Source of the DNA: Sclerodactyla briareus
Taxonomy: Eukaryota > Echinodermata > Holothuroidea > Dendrochirotida > Sclerodactylidae
Length of the DNA stretch: 64,000 bases
Direction: 5' to 3'
Assembly: GCA_026419785.1 (NCBI GenBank)
Contig: JAODTK010005765.1
Span: forward strand, 62,001 to 126,000
A program made the translations under genes and the position numbers. Under the pieces are notes generated by a model. It was not told where the DNA came from. It ran no database searches and saw nothing but the letters and a program-made list of their open reading frames with translations. Of the stretch, positions 26,201 through 37,601 are shown in pieces; positions within the stretch are counted from its first letter, which is position 1; the number at the start of each line of letters is the position of its first letter.

Positions 26201-26766
26201 GTTATATACCCTCAACGATGAAGAGTGACCTCCCATATCCCTGAGCTCGCCCTCCTGAGAGCAGTGGGGGAGATATGTCCCTGACCAAATTTTTCATAGA
26301 TAGGATTCTGAAGGACCAAATCCTGACAAATTCAGTCAACATCCCCTGTTCCCATATCAGGCTATCAGCATGCTGAACTGCCTGAATGAAATTGAATCAA
26401 CAACGTTTTAACTGAGGCCTTACCCCTTGTTAGTGGGGCTACTTGTATCTGATGAAGAAATGCTGAGCTTAGGTTACCAAGCTGTCCTCAAACCCAATTC
26501 CCTTCCCTCCTCCCCAGTGAGCCGACTATATAACCAGTATTCTAGATGACAACCTTCTGCAAGTATCATTTGGTGCATGTGGTTAATTGAAGAGTCTGCA
26601 GTATTCCGTTCTTCAAAGGGCTGACTCTGCCCCCTCCTTGTCAATGTGGAGGAGAGGCCTGGGTATTATCGGACCGATCACCGAATTTGTTCCTTCCACC
26701 CGGACCTGCCGCTGGCACTGCTGCCCGTCATGGACCCCAAATGAAATTGATAAAACACATTCTTAC
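23287..26766. other. Unassigned region
   Basis: No gene is recognised in about 3.5 kb. There is a poly(G) run at about 24,236-24,250, poly(A) at about 26,020-26,035, and C-runs near 24,430 and 24,740. Open frames at 24,811-25,077 (minus) and 25,282-25,675 (plus) have no splice support or motif. Confidence 0.4.
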
Positions 26767-26942
26767 CTTCCGATGGCTCATTCACAGAGGATCCCTTTGT
26801 CAAGGTTGCATTCAAATTGCAGCATACGCGTTCGAGTCACCGTGGAGAGGAAAAACAGAAACTCAGTGAATTGCTTCGGATCTACAGTATAGGCAGGCTT
26901 CTTGACAGTATGGTGCTTCTTTTTCTCAGCCTTCATGATCCC
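26767..26942 (-). CDS. Candidate coding exon, unknown protein
   Basis: The acceptor GGGGGCAG lies just above 26,942 and the donor GTAAGA just below 26,767, giving 176 bp. A methionine codon in good context begins a lysine-rich segment (MKAEKKKHHTVKKPAYTVD, then PKQFTEF). The reading frame meets a stop near the 3' end, but a one-base shift gives an open path to the donor (...SSVNEPSEG), as in other exons of this window. I do not recognise the family. The coding call rests on splice signals and composition only. Confidence 0.35.
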
Positions 26943-27300
26943 CTGCCCCCTTGAGATAAGAATTTTGACACAATTCACCCCTAGCAATGTTATTTAGTGT
27001 AGGTACAGTGGTTGTTATACTAGCACAACACTGCGTGGTTTGCACCGAACAGCATTTCAAATACCCACAGGCTCTAAGACATAGTAGAAAAGTGATTTGA
27101 AGAATGAGACATATGGGTTGGTTCAGAATTCATATATACATGTACCCACTACCTAACAAATTTCTGGGGCTGTCAGTCACAAACATTTAACTACGTTGCC
27201 GTCCGCTCGGCAGTTCAAAAAGGTTACTACTCACTACATGTTGAATGGATTCTTTGGTCTGTCACTCTGTCCTTGTATGTGCTTCAATCACGTGTGATTC

Positions 27301-27592
27301 CTATTTATTTCTGAGCAAATCTCTCTTCAGTTGATATTGTCTTAGGTATGATTTGATGTGCTGTTCTGTTGCTTTTTTAACCTGTTTTTTCAACCTCGTT
27401 TGTGCTTGTGAGGTGATTCGGGCCTGGGGGGTTGGTCTTCCTGCCACTATTGTGCCTGGTGGCTTGTGATATATTCTTGAGGTTGGGCCTCCCGTGTCTT
27501 GGCTTCTCCCTGTTGTTCCCACTGTGCTGCCACCTGATGTTTGATGCATCCCTCGTCCATTGGACATCTGTTGTGAAGTGACTGCCTGCTTC
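27301..27592 (-). CDS. Candidate 3'-terminal coding exon, unknown basic protein
   Basis: The acceptor GATTGTAG ends at 27,593. An open frame of 96 codons runs to a TAG stop at 27,301-27,303, with an AATAAA hexamer overlapping the end. The N-terminal part is Gly/Ser/Thr/Gln-rich and unstructured. The C-terminus is a basic amphipathic stretch (KKQVKKATEQHIKSYLRQYQ followed by LKRDLLRNK). The helical basic tail and clean frame suggest a real protein end. I cannot name the family. It lies 5' of the exon at 26,767-26,942 on the same strand, but because it carries a stop codon the two need not belong to one gene. Confidence 0.4.
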
Positions 27593-27787
27593 CTACAATC
27601 CCCACCCATCAACTATAAACTACAAGACAACAAGGCTAACTCTTTATGCTGCCCGAAGCAGGTATGCATCATCAAAGGATAGGCCTATGCTTCGTCCTTG
27701 ATAGACCCTGGGTTTTATGAAGTGTGAATGCTTAACTGATGCATCTTTATCAGTTGTTCATACAGTCCATTAACAAGTGTTCTGCAG

Positions 27788-27903
27788 GGTGGATTGGAGA
27801 CAATCGAGGACTATGTGGAGAATGGAAAAGATATCTGGAAAGGGTCCAAAACCCATTTTCAATACGATGTTCCTATGGTGGAGTTATTGGCCTTCTATAT
27901 TTG
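27788..27903 (+). CDS. Candidate internal exon, unknown protein
   Basis: The acceptor TGTTCTGCAG ends at 27,787. The frame reads GGLETIEDYVENGKDIWKGS and continues to ...VELLAFYIW before a weak donor GTCAGT. The frame stays open past this point to about 28,022. The composition looks like globular protein. There is no recognised motif and no neighbouring exon could be linked. Confidence 0.25.
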
Positions 27904-28009
27904 GTCAGTTAATATATATATATGCAGAGAAATGGGGAGAATCCCAATGCGTGCTGACGCATATGACCTCACACTTGGACAACTGGAAAAGTTATGTCAG
28001 TATTTCAGT

Positions 28010-28345
28010 GTTTTTTTGTTGAATAGGTCAACATTTAACACAAACGTTCGGTTGTCGGACTCTCACAAAGAACCACAAACATACCAACCCACAATGCAAG
28101 CATTCTACGGTTACGGTAGACTTAATGCTTTTCGAAATTCAAAGTTGAAAATATGTGTGAATTTCAAAGAAAACAAATGATGTTTTGCAGGGTTGTGCAA
28201 GTAGATATAATTTTTTACTGCATGATGGGATTACACTTTCGATATTGCACAATACATAATGAATAAAACTGAAAGGACTGTAACTACGAAATGAAAGTCG
28301 TATTGAATTGTGTTTGGACCGACGCATAAGTTTTCTTCAGCTAAT
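28010..28345 (+). repeat. Dispersed repeat copy related to 5,480-5,830
   Basis: Ordered matches to 5,480-5,830: GTTGAATAG, GGTCAACATTT, GTGTGAATTTCAA, TTTGCAGGGTTGTGCAAGTA, GCATGATGGGAT and GGACTGTAACT. Confidence 0.55.
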
Positions 28346-28889
28346 ATTAGCTCTTTACAATTAATTCTGCATTGTCTTAATTGTGATAGGGCTTTTCCAT
28401 GAAAAGGTAAGAATTCAAAAATTTTCTGAAACAGGTAAACACTGATAGGACAGTGAAGTCTAGCCCTCATAGATTCCGAATATTTTTCGAACGTAAGATA
28501 TGACGTGCTTGGTGTGGTAGGGATGAGTACTATAATTATAAACCCATAGTTGTTCATAACATTGCAAGTGTGGGGAGGATTGTAGAGAACTATGTATGCT
28601 GTTTATAGTTTGTGTTCAAACTGACTGCTATGCTTCCAAAAGTGACTGTGCAGCAAACTTGCTCAGACATTCGCGGGCATTTCGCGACGCTACAACTGGT
28701 GTCGGAATGCTGCTTGTTTTCATAGAAAAATAGGTTTCTGGTATTTCCGGCATATCTTCATGTTTTTTGGTGCATGTAGAAATTTTTTTGGTGTGCATGT
28801 AAGTTATTGACCGACATGCAGTAGTGTATGTGGAAAAAAAAAATTGGACCTGCTTACAGTCTACATAGAATGTGTAAAATAGCATGTTG
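28346..28889. other. Unassigned sequence
   Basis: No gene or named repeat is supported here. A short A-run lies at about 28,833-28,842. Confidence 0.35.
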
Positions 28890-29290
28890 ACGGATGGCAC
28901 TGTGGGAAGGTGTTGAGCATGCTGGCATACTCAAGAGCAGTTTGTGTTAGCAGGTATTGGAAAAATTGTAAATTTCAATTAGTTCCTCATGTCTGCTGTG
29001 CATATGCGCCTCAAAATTAGTTGAGTCTTCCGTAATTTTGTCATCTGTATTGTGTCGATCTGACTAAAACGTTACTATTCTCACAGAAAATCCATTTAGC
29101 CGCTGAAATTCCTATTGTCGCGTTCCATAGATTGCCAACCTTTCTCCTGAACAGCCACAATGCATTGCGAGAGAGGCTATTGCAAAAAAAAAAGGCTAAT
29201 GCACAAGTGCATATGCAGGTCATTGCTAGGCCCCTATGGCACAAAAGACCTTGCAAATAGTATGTTGGGTGCACTGTAGGTTTTGACGGC
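28890..29290 (+). repeat. Diverged direct repeat, first copy
   Basis: Shares ordered blocks with 29,291-29,760: GCA(G/T)GTATTGGAAAAA, AAATTTCAATTA, CTGTGCAT, TCCATTTAGCCGCTGAAA versus TTATCCGCTGAAAGTCCATA, CACAATGCATTGCG and GAGGCTATT. The copies are strongly diverged and differ in length. Confidence 0.5.
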
Positions 29291-29760
29291 ATGATGGGAT
29301 TACTTCAGGGGGCGTATTTGTGTAGCATGTATTGGAAAAACTTGCTAAAATTTCAATTATCTTTCCCATTGTCTGTGCATTTCCTTCTCAAATTTAGTAT
29401 ATTGTTCCAATAACGTGTACATTCTGAGCATGGACAAAATCTACTGAAATGTGGGTACGAATTGAGAAAGTACAGAGGTGTCCACTGACCCTAACCTGGT
29501 GTGTGATAGTACTCTGACACTGTGCAACATAGGTAAACAAGTGCGTCACATTCGGAATAGCCCTAGAGCCGAAATGTGTTATTTTCGCCAGGAAATATCA
29601 ATTTTATCCGCTGAAAGTCCATATTTGGTCTCCCATTCTAGATGCCTACTTCCCCCTGAAATAGACCACAATGCATTGCGTGAGGCTATTCGAGGTGGCT
29701 GTGGGTCGAGGTATTTACAAAAAGGCTCATGCCATCAGGGCAAAGCTGTCCAGTCACCAA
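29291..29760 (+). repeat. Diverged direct repeat, second copy
   Basis: Partner of 28,890-29,290. The best-conserved block, CACAATGCATTGCGTGAGGC at about 29,670, matches about 29,157 in the first copy. Confidence 0.5.
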
Positions 29761-30170
29761 CCCAAAATTGTTGCAGCTAGATAGAGTATGGAAGGTGACT
29801 CAAGAGCAGAATGTATACTGCACATACACTGCAGATGTGATTGAGTGTAGCCTGGAGTTAACGTGAGCTAGCCTAGTCAGTTTCAATAAAAGGTCTAGGC
29901 CAGCCTAGGCTAGGTTAGGCCTAACTTCAGTACGAGAGTAGTACAGGCAGCAGGTGAGCCTAAATTTGCCTGCAGTGTGCTGTCACGAATAGGCTGGATA
30001 CAAAAGATGGACTCAATAATATTCACAGTAGCATGCCTATATGAATGTAGACAATGAGAAATAGCCAATACTGACATATGTGGTACTATGAAGAAGAAAT
30101 CATTGTTTCCACTAGATAGATAAAATGGACATAATTTTCGGTGAATCTATGCCAATCACCAATCTGTTCT
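29761..30170. other. Unassigned, AGGCCTA-rich sequence
   Basis: Contains clustered TAGGCCTA-type palindromic words (29,900-29,935, and again at 30,598-30,640). No gene seen. Confidence 0.35.
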
Positions 30171-30174
30171 CTCG

Positions 30175-30540
30175 TAGGGAGGCCGCCATTTTAAAATCTG
30201 GATGTGACGAAAGTTGATGGCGCTATATGAATCAGCAATAACGTATGCATGTAGGGACTGCAGTCGCACGGCATGTTGTAGCGCGAGCGGTGTAAGATGA
30301 ACTTGTGAAGAAGGATAGGTAGAAGAAAAATGAGCAGTGAGTGATGAGCGTCTTTGGAAACGAGAACTTGGAAATATGGTGTTTCTGTGAGTATAAGACC
30401 GATGCACTCATCATCAAAAACCAGGGACTTGAGTGTGAGTGTGTTGTGACAATATCGTCGTGCCAAGAAGAGGACAAGGTTCTAGTTCATGAATCTTGAA
30501 CACTTGTGGTGGTTACGAAATTGTTACATGTGAAGGTAAG
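30175..30540 (+). promoter_or_regulatory. Possible promoter / first-exon region
   Basis: GCCGCCATTTT at 30,182-30,192 matches the YY1 core (CCGCCAT), which is common just downstream of animal transcription starts. A strong splice donor context, TGTGAAG|GTAAG, ends the segment at 30,535/30,536. The reading frame from the ATG at 30,217 is only about 27 codons, so any exon may be mostly untranslated. A chance match is quite possible. Confidence 0.22.
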
Positions 30541-30959
30541 ACCCAACGCCACAGTCCAGTTCAGAATCTGTATATTAAAGTTTATATTACTAACTAGCTA
30601 GGCCTAGTAGGCCTAGGTACAGTTGGCCTAAAGGCCAAGGCTTCACTGTAATAATAGTATGAGCCTATGTTGGAACATTTGGAACAGCAGCGCCACCTGA
30701 TTTGTTTGATAAGGGCGCCGGCTTCGCTAACCCAACGCACCCTTGAATCCTTAACTCCAATCATGGGCGGAACTCATTGCATTAGGGGGCACTGTGTAGC
30801 AGTCCAGTCAATGGAGCCAGCCAAGGAAAATTACAATATTTCTCACTCATTTGTGAGGTTATTCGCCAAATTCTTGGCAGGTAGGTTTATTTAGCGCTAA
30901 CCAAGCTAATCCGAAACTACACAGTCAGTGCGCAGCTATTGTTGGGAGTTGTGTAGGAA

Positions 30960-31800
30960 AAAATCCCTGACTTGAGTGGTGGAATTGGTATTTTACCTGG
31001 GAGGTGGCTTTGTTTTTGGACCCTCTCGGTTGAGGAAAGGCTTAGCCTCAAATTTTTGGAGGAGGGGGGAAGACACCTCAGCTCTACACCCCGTATTAGT
31101 CCACTTGTACACGATGCCAAGATGGCACAAGGAGGGCGCTCCGAAAAGGGCTGTGTGCAAAAAATTCTCCCAGATAGTGTTGTAGTACCTGTGAGGGCTT
31201 TTCTTTTGCCCCCTCCCCGTCACAAAAAGCCCGCCACTGATTCTCCAGGACTTGAATACGTACTTAGCTTTATTACCATGGTACCGTCCCACGTCCGTGA
31301 AGCCCTAGGTGCACGGGAGATGCTCTAAAAAGTGCTATTTGGCAAAAATGCTCCATTGACTGGTGTGGGAAAAATCCCATTGACTTAGTGTGTGGAAATT
31401 GGCATTTTCCCTGTGAGGTGTCTTTTTGTCTTGGGCCCCTCTCGGTGACAAAGGGCTCAGCATCAATATTTTTAGGGAAGGGAAGACACACTTAAGATTA
31501 GATCCATACAATCTCATAGTGCACCGGACACCAAGGATGTGCGATGAGAAGGCGATCTGAAAAGTGCCTGTTGGGCAAAATTCGCCTAGACTTAGTGTGT
31601 TAATTACCTGTGAGGTGCTCTTCGTTTTTTCCCCCCCGGTCACAAACGCCCCAGCCCACTGATCTCCCAGAGACCAAAGACCCTACTTAGCTTCATACCA
31701 TGGATACCATCCCCACGTTCCTTGGAGGCCACAGTTTGGCACCGGGGAGCGGGCCCTAAAAAGGGTTATTTGTGTTCAAAATGCTCCCATTGACTGAGTG
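30960..31800 (-). repeat. Left arm of inverted tandem array (about 210-bp units)
   Basis: The motif CCTGTGAGGTG/CTTTT recurs at about 30,995 (diverged), 31,188, 31,409 and 31,607. Each is accompanied by TTGACTTAGTGTG-type, CGGTCACAAA-type and TACCATGGTACC-type blocks. All are reverse complements of motifs in the right arm. Coding frames across it shift between units and are not conserved. Confidence 0.8.
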
Positions 31801-31814
31801 TGTGGATTGGTCGA

Positions 31815-33125
31815 TAGGAGCATTTTTGCACGAATAACACTTTTTAGGCATTCTCCTGCGTCCAGCCTCTGGCCTGAATACATGTTAGACAGGTACCATG
31901 GAAAATTAAGCTAAGGAGCTTCATTTCATTCGACTCTGAGTACAGTGGGCTGAGCCATTCCGTGACGGGAGAGCAAAAAAAAAAAAAAACACCTAAATTA
32001 ACTACACACTAAGTCATGGGAGAAATATTGGCACAACAGGCACTTTTTGGACGCCTTCCTTGTGCCATCCTGGCGGTGTTGTACGAGTCGATAGTACAGG
32101 GTTATAGAGCTAAGGTTTCGTCCCCATCCGCGAAATTTTTTTTTGGGGGGGGGGGGGTTAGCCCCCGGTCACGAGAGGGGGTCCAAAAACAGAAAGCACC
32201 TCACAGGTTAAACGCCAAATTCACACATTAAGTCAATGGGATTTTTCCTACACAAAGTCAATGCAAGCATTTTTGCACAAATAGCACTTTGTAGGGCACT
32301 TCCCGGTGCCACCGTGGCCGTTACAAGGACGGGGGATGGACCTGGTATGAAGCTGAGTAGCGTATTCCATCTCTGGAAGAATCAGTGGGCTGGGCCTTTT
32401 GTGACGGGGAGGGGGCAAAAAACGAAAAGCACCTCACAGGTAACTTACACACTAAGTCAATGGGAGCATTTTTGCAAAAATGGCACTTTCTGGGGCGCTC
32501 TCCCGGTTGCCACCGTGGCGTCCACGGCAGTGGGGATGGTTACCATGGTATAAAGCTAAGTTAGCGTCTTTTTGTATCCGAGAGAGTCAGTGGGCTGGAG
32601 TGTTTTGTGACGAGAAGGGGGCAAAAAACGAAAAGCACCTCACAGGTAATTTACACACTAAGTCAATGGGAGAATTTTTGCACCTACACTTTTCGGAGCG
32701 GCCCTCCTCGCGCCATTTTGGCGTGGTTGCACAAGTGGATGGTACTGGGGTATGAAGCTAAGGTGTCTTCCCCCTCTCCTATAAAATCTTGAGGCTGAGC
32801 CCTCCTTTCACCGAGAGGGGCCCAGGGAAAACAAAAAAAGCACCTCACAGGTAAACTGACGAATTGCTCACACACAAAGCCAATGGGATTCTTCCTACAC
32901 AAAGTCAATGCAAGCATTTTTGCACAAATAGCACTATTTAGGGCAATCTCCCGGCGCCATCTCTTGGCTTCAAAGCACGTCGGGATGGTACAATGATGTA
33001 AGCTAAGTAGCCTCTTTTGTCTCTGAGAGAATCCTGGGCGAGCCATCCTGTGACAGGGAGGGAGCCAAAAACAAGAGCACCTCACAGGTAATTTACACAC
33101 TAAGTCAATGGAGAATTTCAACACA
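31815..33125 (+). repeat. Right arm of inverted tandem array (about 210-bp units)
   Basis: AAAGCACCTCACAGGT recurs at about 32,195, 32,430, 32,635, 32,840 and 33,077. Flanking blocks are ACACTAAGTCAATGGGA, GCATTTTTGCACAAATAGCA, CTCCCGGTGCCACCGTGGC and GAGAGAATCAGTGGGCTGGG. The inversion point lies near 31,805, between AAAATGCTCCCATTGACT and AGGAGCATTTTTGCAC. A poly(A) run (about 31,975-31,989) and a poly(G) run (about 32,144-32,157) interrupt the first unit. Confidence 0.85.
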
Positions 33126-33959
33126 CAAAGTCATTGCCGATTTGTGGACTTCGGGTTTGACCTTCCTAACGCTATAGACCCTTCTCAAATCTTGATATTT
33201 TGTTCTTGGTCTTCTACTTCACATAAAAATGGCAGGGAAGTCCAATGGAAATCCGATTTTCTATCAAAGCCATTTTTCCGATCGCGATTAACGCAAGTAC
33301 CATTAGTCTGGCACACTATCTGTGCGAAGCCTCAGGGACGCAACAAGCGCTCTCACTTGAGAGTTATGTTATGTTATGAGATAAACCATTCTCATTATGC
33401 GTTCTCCAATTAATTCCATGGTTTCAATGTGCTTCAACTGCAGTAATGCATACATGTGTCGTTGTTGAGCGATTGTTCGGAACAGACACTGTGTTAGAAT
33501 TTCTCTAAATTATATATATACCACACGGTTTACCTGACTGGTTTTACTGTGTATTTCTGTGCTCTCCAGCAGCGCAACCGGTACTATTTTGCATTAGGCA
33601 CATACACATATGTTAGACTTTGAAACAGTGACTCATGTAACGGACAATCCAACTACTTGCCAGTTGGCCATTGCCACCCTAATAATGATTCTTATATTGT
33701 AGAACACCTGTGATATCATAAGTAATAATATGTTTACGAACGATTTCAACCAATAGACACCACATTTAAGTACACCAAAGCCCCCCCCCCCCCCCCCCTC
33801 CCATGGGACTCCAGAAATGCGGCCTATGGAAGGGATGATGAAACCGATTGTGGGATGGACGGGATTGATGTGGCATAATGTTCAGTGCCTGCAAGGTGCG
33901 AACAGCAAGGGTTGTGCACTATATAGTGTGGGTGTGAAAAGTTACCAAATGGGCAGGGA
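33126..33959. other. Unassigned sequence with poly(C) run
   Basis: No gene is supported here. A run of about 18 C lies at 33,781-33,798. Confidence 0.4.
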
Positions 33960-34035
33960 TAATGAATGTGAAGTGCTTTGAGCTGTGGTTGCCACATATA
34001 AGCCGCTATAAAAATCGAAATCAATATCATTATGA
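33960..34035 (+). mobile_element. LINE/SINE-like 3' tail
   Basis: GAAGTGCTTTGAGCTGTGG, then CATATAAGCCGCTATAAAAA, matches the general pattern 'GCGCTTTGAG ... AAGCGCTATATAAAT' seen at 3' ends of L2/CR1-like LINEs and the SINEs that borrow them. Only the tail is recognisable. Confidence 0.4.
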
Positions 34036-37000
34036 GGATGCGAATTCCGCTTCGAGGTTGACCGATGATGGGATTAGACGAGCGCGTGATTCGTGAATCA
34101 ATGTGATTGAATGGGAAGGAAGACGAATGACGTAATGTGTAGGCATAGCTATTAATAGAGAATGGGGGGAGAAACAGTGAATCAATGGGTGAGGTAACAC
34201 AGCTCCCCCTCCCCTCGAGACTCCACAGGTGGAGTCTGAAATCACTTCCTAAAGCAAAATCCCAAGTCTTACAATAAGGGAATAAGTGTCAGTAATAAAA
34301 CAGGGCTCCACCACAATCATCCCCGCAGTCACGTGATCAGTACATGTCGTAGTCGCTGTGATCTCCTGGTCCGTTCTGCATCATCCGGAATGAATTCTGC
34401 GGCCATCCAAGCTGGGCTTTTGATCATAGCCAAGATCGGACACTTCGAAATCATCAGCTTCAGTATTTTGTGATGTACTCAGCCAGAGGAAAATGTTTTA
34501 GGGGCAGGGTTTGAGTGGACAGTAGAACTCGATTTAAATCTCTATTACGCCCAGTACCAAAGCGAGTCGCAATTGCTCACGTTCTCCCTAACCATTTTTA
34601 TCACTACTACATGTGTAAAAATTAGATTTTCCCAGAAAAATTCCTTGTTCAACAACGGGCTTCTTATATACAAAACCACTACTAGCCCCCGGATTCATAT
34701 GAAAAGCATCAACTGCCTCTGCTGTTACTCACTCCCATGCTAGTGAGGGGAGCCCCGTCTTCCAACTTGCCTGAACGTAGAAGGGTGGTACACTGAAAGT
34801 TGACCCCGCCCGAGCCCCAGCACAACTCTCAATCTCTACTTATAAGAATTTCATTTCTTAGTTTATCAATGGTCTCCATAGCCCGCATTAATCTGGAATC
34901 CGACTCCATGTCAACATGAAGACTAAGCTACACCAGGCAACACGCCTACCAAGAGATTTGTCTTCGGGGGGGGGGGGGGGATGAGGTCGGAACGCAAGGG
35001 AAGTGCGCTCTCGTGAATGGCCTCACCCTCCCTATTGGCAAATAAGTACAATTTATGGGCCCCTAGACACATGCTGCTGAAATACTTGCTAAATAACATC
35101 TGCAAAACTTCTACTGAACTGTAAAAAATCAGTTTTGTGTCAAAAATTCATTGATCACTTGGGTCATGGTTTTTTTTTGAAATCATAAATTAATTGGCTG
35201 TAGTAGGCCTTTCTAGCAACTCATGAATATGGAATTTAAATAGCTTTATTAGGAAGATATTCCATAGAGCTCATTGCTGCAATGCCGCATAATTGCCGTA
35301 TTCGTGCATATAGTCATAGTAATTGGACATGATACTCAGTGTTCTTTCCATTTTATTTGGATATTGCTTCATTGTCACTGGACTTGGCTCTGTCTCTGCA
35401 AACTGACTGCAGCTTATTTGGGTTCATTTCATGTTCACACTGCATGAATTGGCCGTTTATGGTGTCTTGCCGCATATGGATACGCATCTATGGTAACCAA
35501 GCCTTAGTCGCCTGAGGAAGTGGTTGCCTAGTGAACCATGACATCCGCCCGCAAATGGAGTAAGATTTTGCTTGCCTTTCCCTTTCTGTCTTTACTGCGT
35601 GGTGGCTTGTAGACCCGTTATTTATTATAGGGATGGTGTGCCTAGTCTGGAGTTTCCTGTGGTTGTGTTTGTGTGGCCTGTCGGGGGTTTGGTGGGTTTA
35701 GGTTCTGCATCCTGTTTCTTAGCTTTTTGGCTCTCACCTTTCTTTAATTCCTTGGTTTGTGCTGTAGTTGTGGGGTTATTTAGTTATATGGTTTGGCCGT
35801 TGGCCAGTGCCGGTTCTAGTCCCGTATAAAGCACACAACTACTAGTACTAGTAACAACTATCACATTAGGTTAGTCCTTGATTCCTTGAACATGACAATA
35901 GTTTATAGGGAGCCTAGCCTAACAAAAATATGTACACAATGACATACGTCGACAGGCCCCAGAGGGTGATCAGTGTTAAACTATTAGCACTATAAAGGAA
36001 TTCCCTCCTATAATTTTTTTACATGCGGGAATTGGAAAGAAAATCAGAATATTACTACAGTATCCCACCTGGCCTTAGCACTGACACTGGGCTGCAGTCC
36101 AAACCTAAGAATTATTATAAGAAAACCCCTACCATTTCGGGCAAGTAGGATTATAGGCACAAGGTATTTGCATGTAGTCATTAGTTAGTTAAATGACCAA
36201 AGGAGGTACGGGTTACTTGAAGCTAAACTAGACAGCATTTAATCTGGATGTGTGGTGTGTGGTACACTGGACTAAGTTAATATTTGCCTACTTGACTTCT
36301 CAGAATAAATTACCTATGCAGAGTAAGTTCTTGTCCACAAAATTTCATAGTCGGAGTCATCATAAACAATATCTACTTCTTTCCCCACATTAATACTAAG
36401 CTAACGATCTGAAGTCAGTGCTGGAAAAAAATGTTGAATTTCCCGGACGGAGAAAGGAGAATGTATTTCCCGGTGAGATGACAACGATCTTACCCCCAAA
36501 ATTGAAAAAAATTCCCCTCAATCTTGCCAGTTCCCTCCAGATGGGCAAGATTTCTGGGAAGGAGCTTCACAAATTCCCAATTTTTCCACCCATGATGGTA
36601 GGTGGTCATCAGGTCATTACTTTAACTGACTAATGTTTCATACCATTGTCTGGGACTGATGCTACAGGTGGGGTCATTTTGGAGGTAATTTACAGACAAT
36701 AGGTCATTTTTATAGGACAAATTAAGAGTGTGTGTTAGTAATGTATCATGACTCTAATGGTAGTTAGCATGAATTTAAAGGTTCATCACATCAAGGGAAA
36801 ATTCAATAATATCACCTGAAATTTTTTTACCTTGCACATTTGGAACATTTGAAATATATGCAGTCATGATATTATGTGCCATGTTTACATGGGAATTTTG
36901 GCTCATGTCGGTATGTAATCTTCATCACTAACCAGTAGCGGATGGAGGAGCTTCCTTATCGGTGTACGTTCTCTCCATAGTAAGTAATTGAATGCTAATG

Positions 37001-37600
37001 TTTGCAAGTTTTCAATGTTCTCCATGCATAACTTGCTCAAGATGAAATAATTGGCCTTGGAGAGGCCCTGTTATCCCGCCCACGACTTCTCATCTCTTTG
37101 CAGGTCCAACAATGAACGCCTTAACGCAAGAAATCACTCAAAGTTGAAGCCATCCACCAAAGTTCCTTCACTTCCTCACATTGTCATGATTCTTTTCAGA
37201 CCGGCCTAACATGCTGGTCTAGAACTATCAGCCCCCAGAGACTGGTTACAAATATTGATATCCCACGAAATTTCTTTTTTACCCCTCCTATGAGGCCTGA
37301 CAGGCCAGAATGCCGAGGTTCTGCGGGTATGCGTGTAGGATACTGGGCCTAATGGTCACTCTTGTCAGTAAGCGGGTGATGAAGTGAAAGACGCGTCAGG
37401 TTCGCTCCTCTCTGGTGCCGATTGCCTGGTTCTCCGTTTTCCCTCGTTCTCGTACGGCCATACTATTGTCTTGTGCAAGTCGTACAAACCCTTATAATCT
37501 TCAGCTACCCCCTCGAGACTCATGAGGTCGGATAGAGTGCGAGCTGCTTCAAGAAATCATCCTTCAAACACCTTAGCTCAGCCTTCCTTCCCCTACTTCC
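34036..37600. other. Unassigned region
   Basis: About 3.5 kb without a supportable gene. It contains a poly(G) run at about 34,967-34,981. The 85-codon frame at 35,572-35,829 is hydrophobic, Val/Leu/Phe/Gly-rich, and has no splice or start support. The 71-codon frame at 36,418 is likewise unsupported. Confidence 0.4.
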
Positions 37601-37601
37601 C

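Noticed and set aside
27794..28180. Complete 128-codon gene starting at 27,794
   Set aside because: The first codon is TTG, not ATG, and the 3' half overlaps a dispersed repeat. At most the segment 27,788-27,903 is an internal exon.
32684..33124. 146-codon minus-strand open frame
   Set aside because: Lies in the inverted tandem array. The frame is not kept between repeat units.
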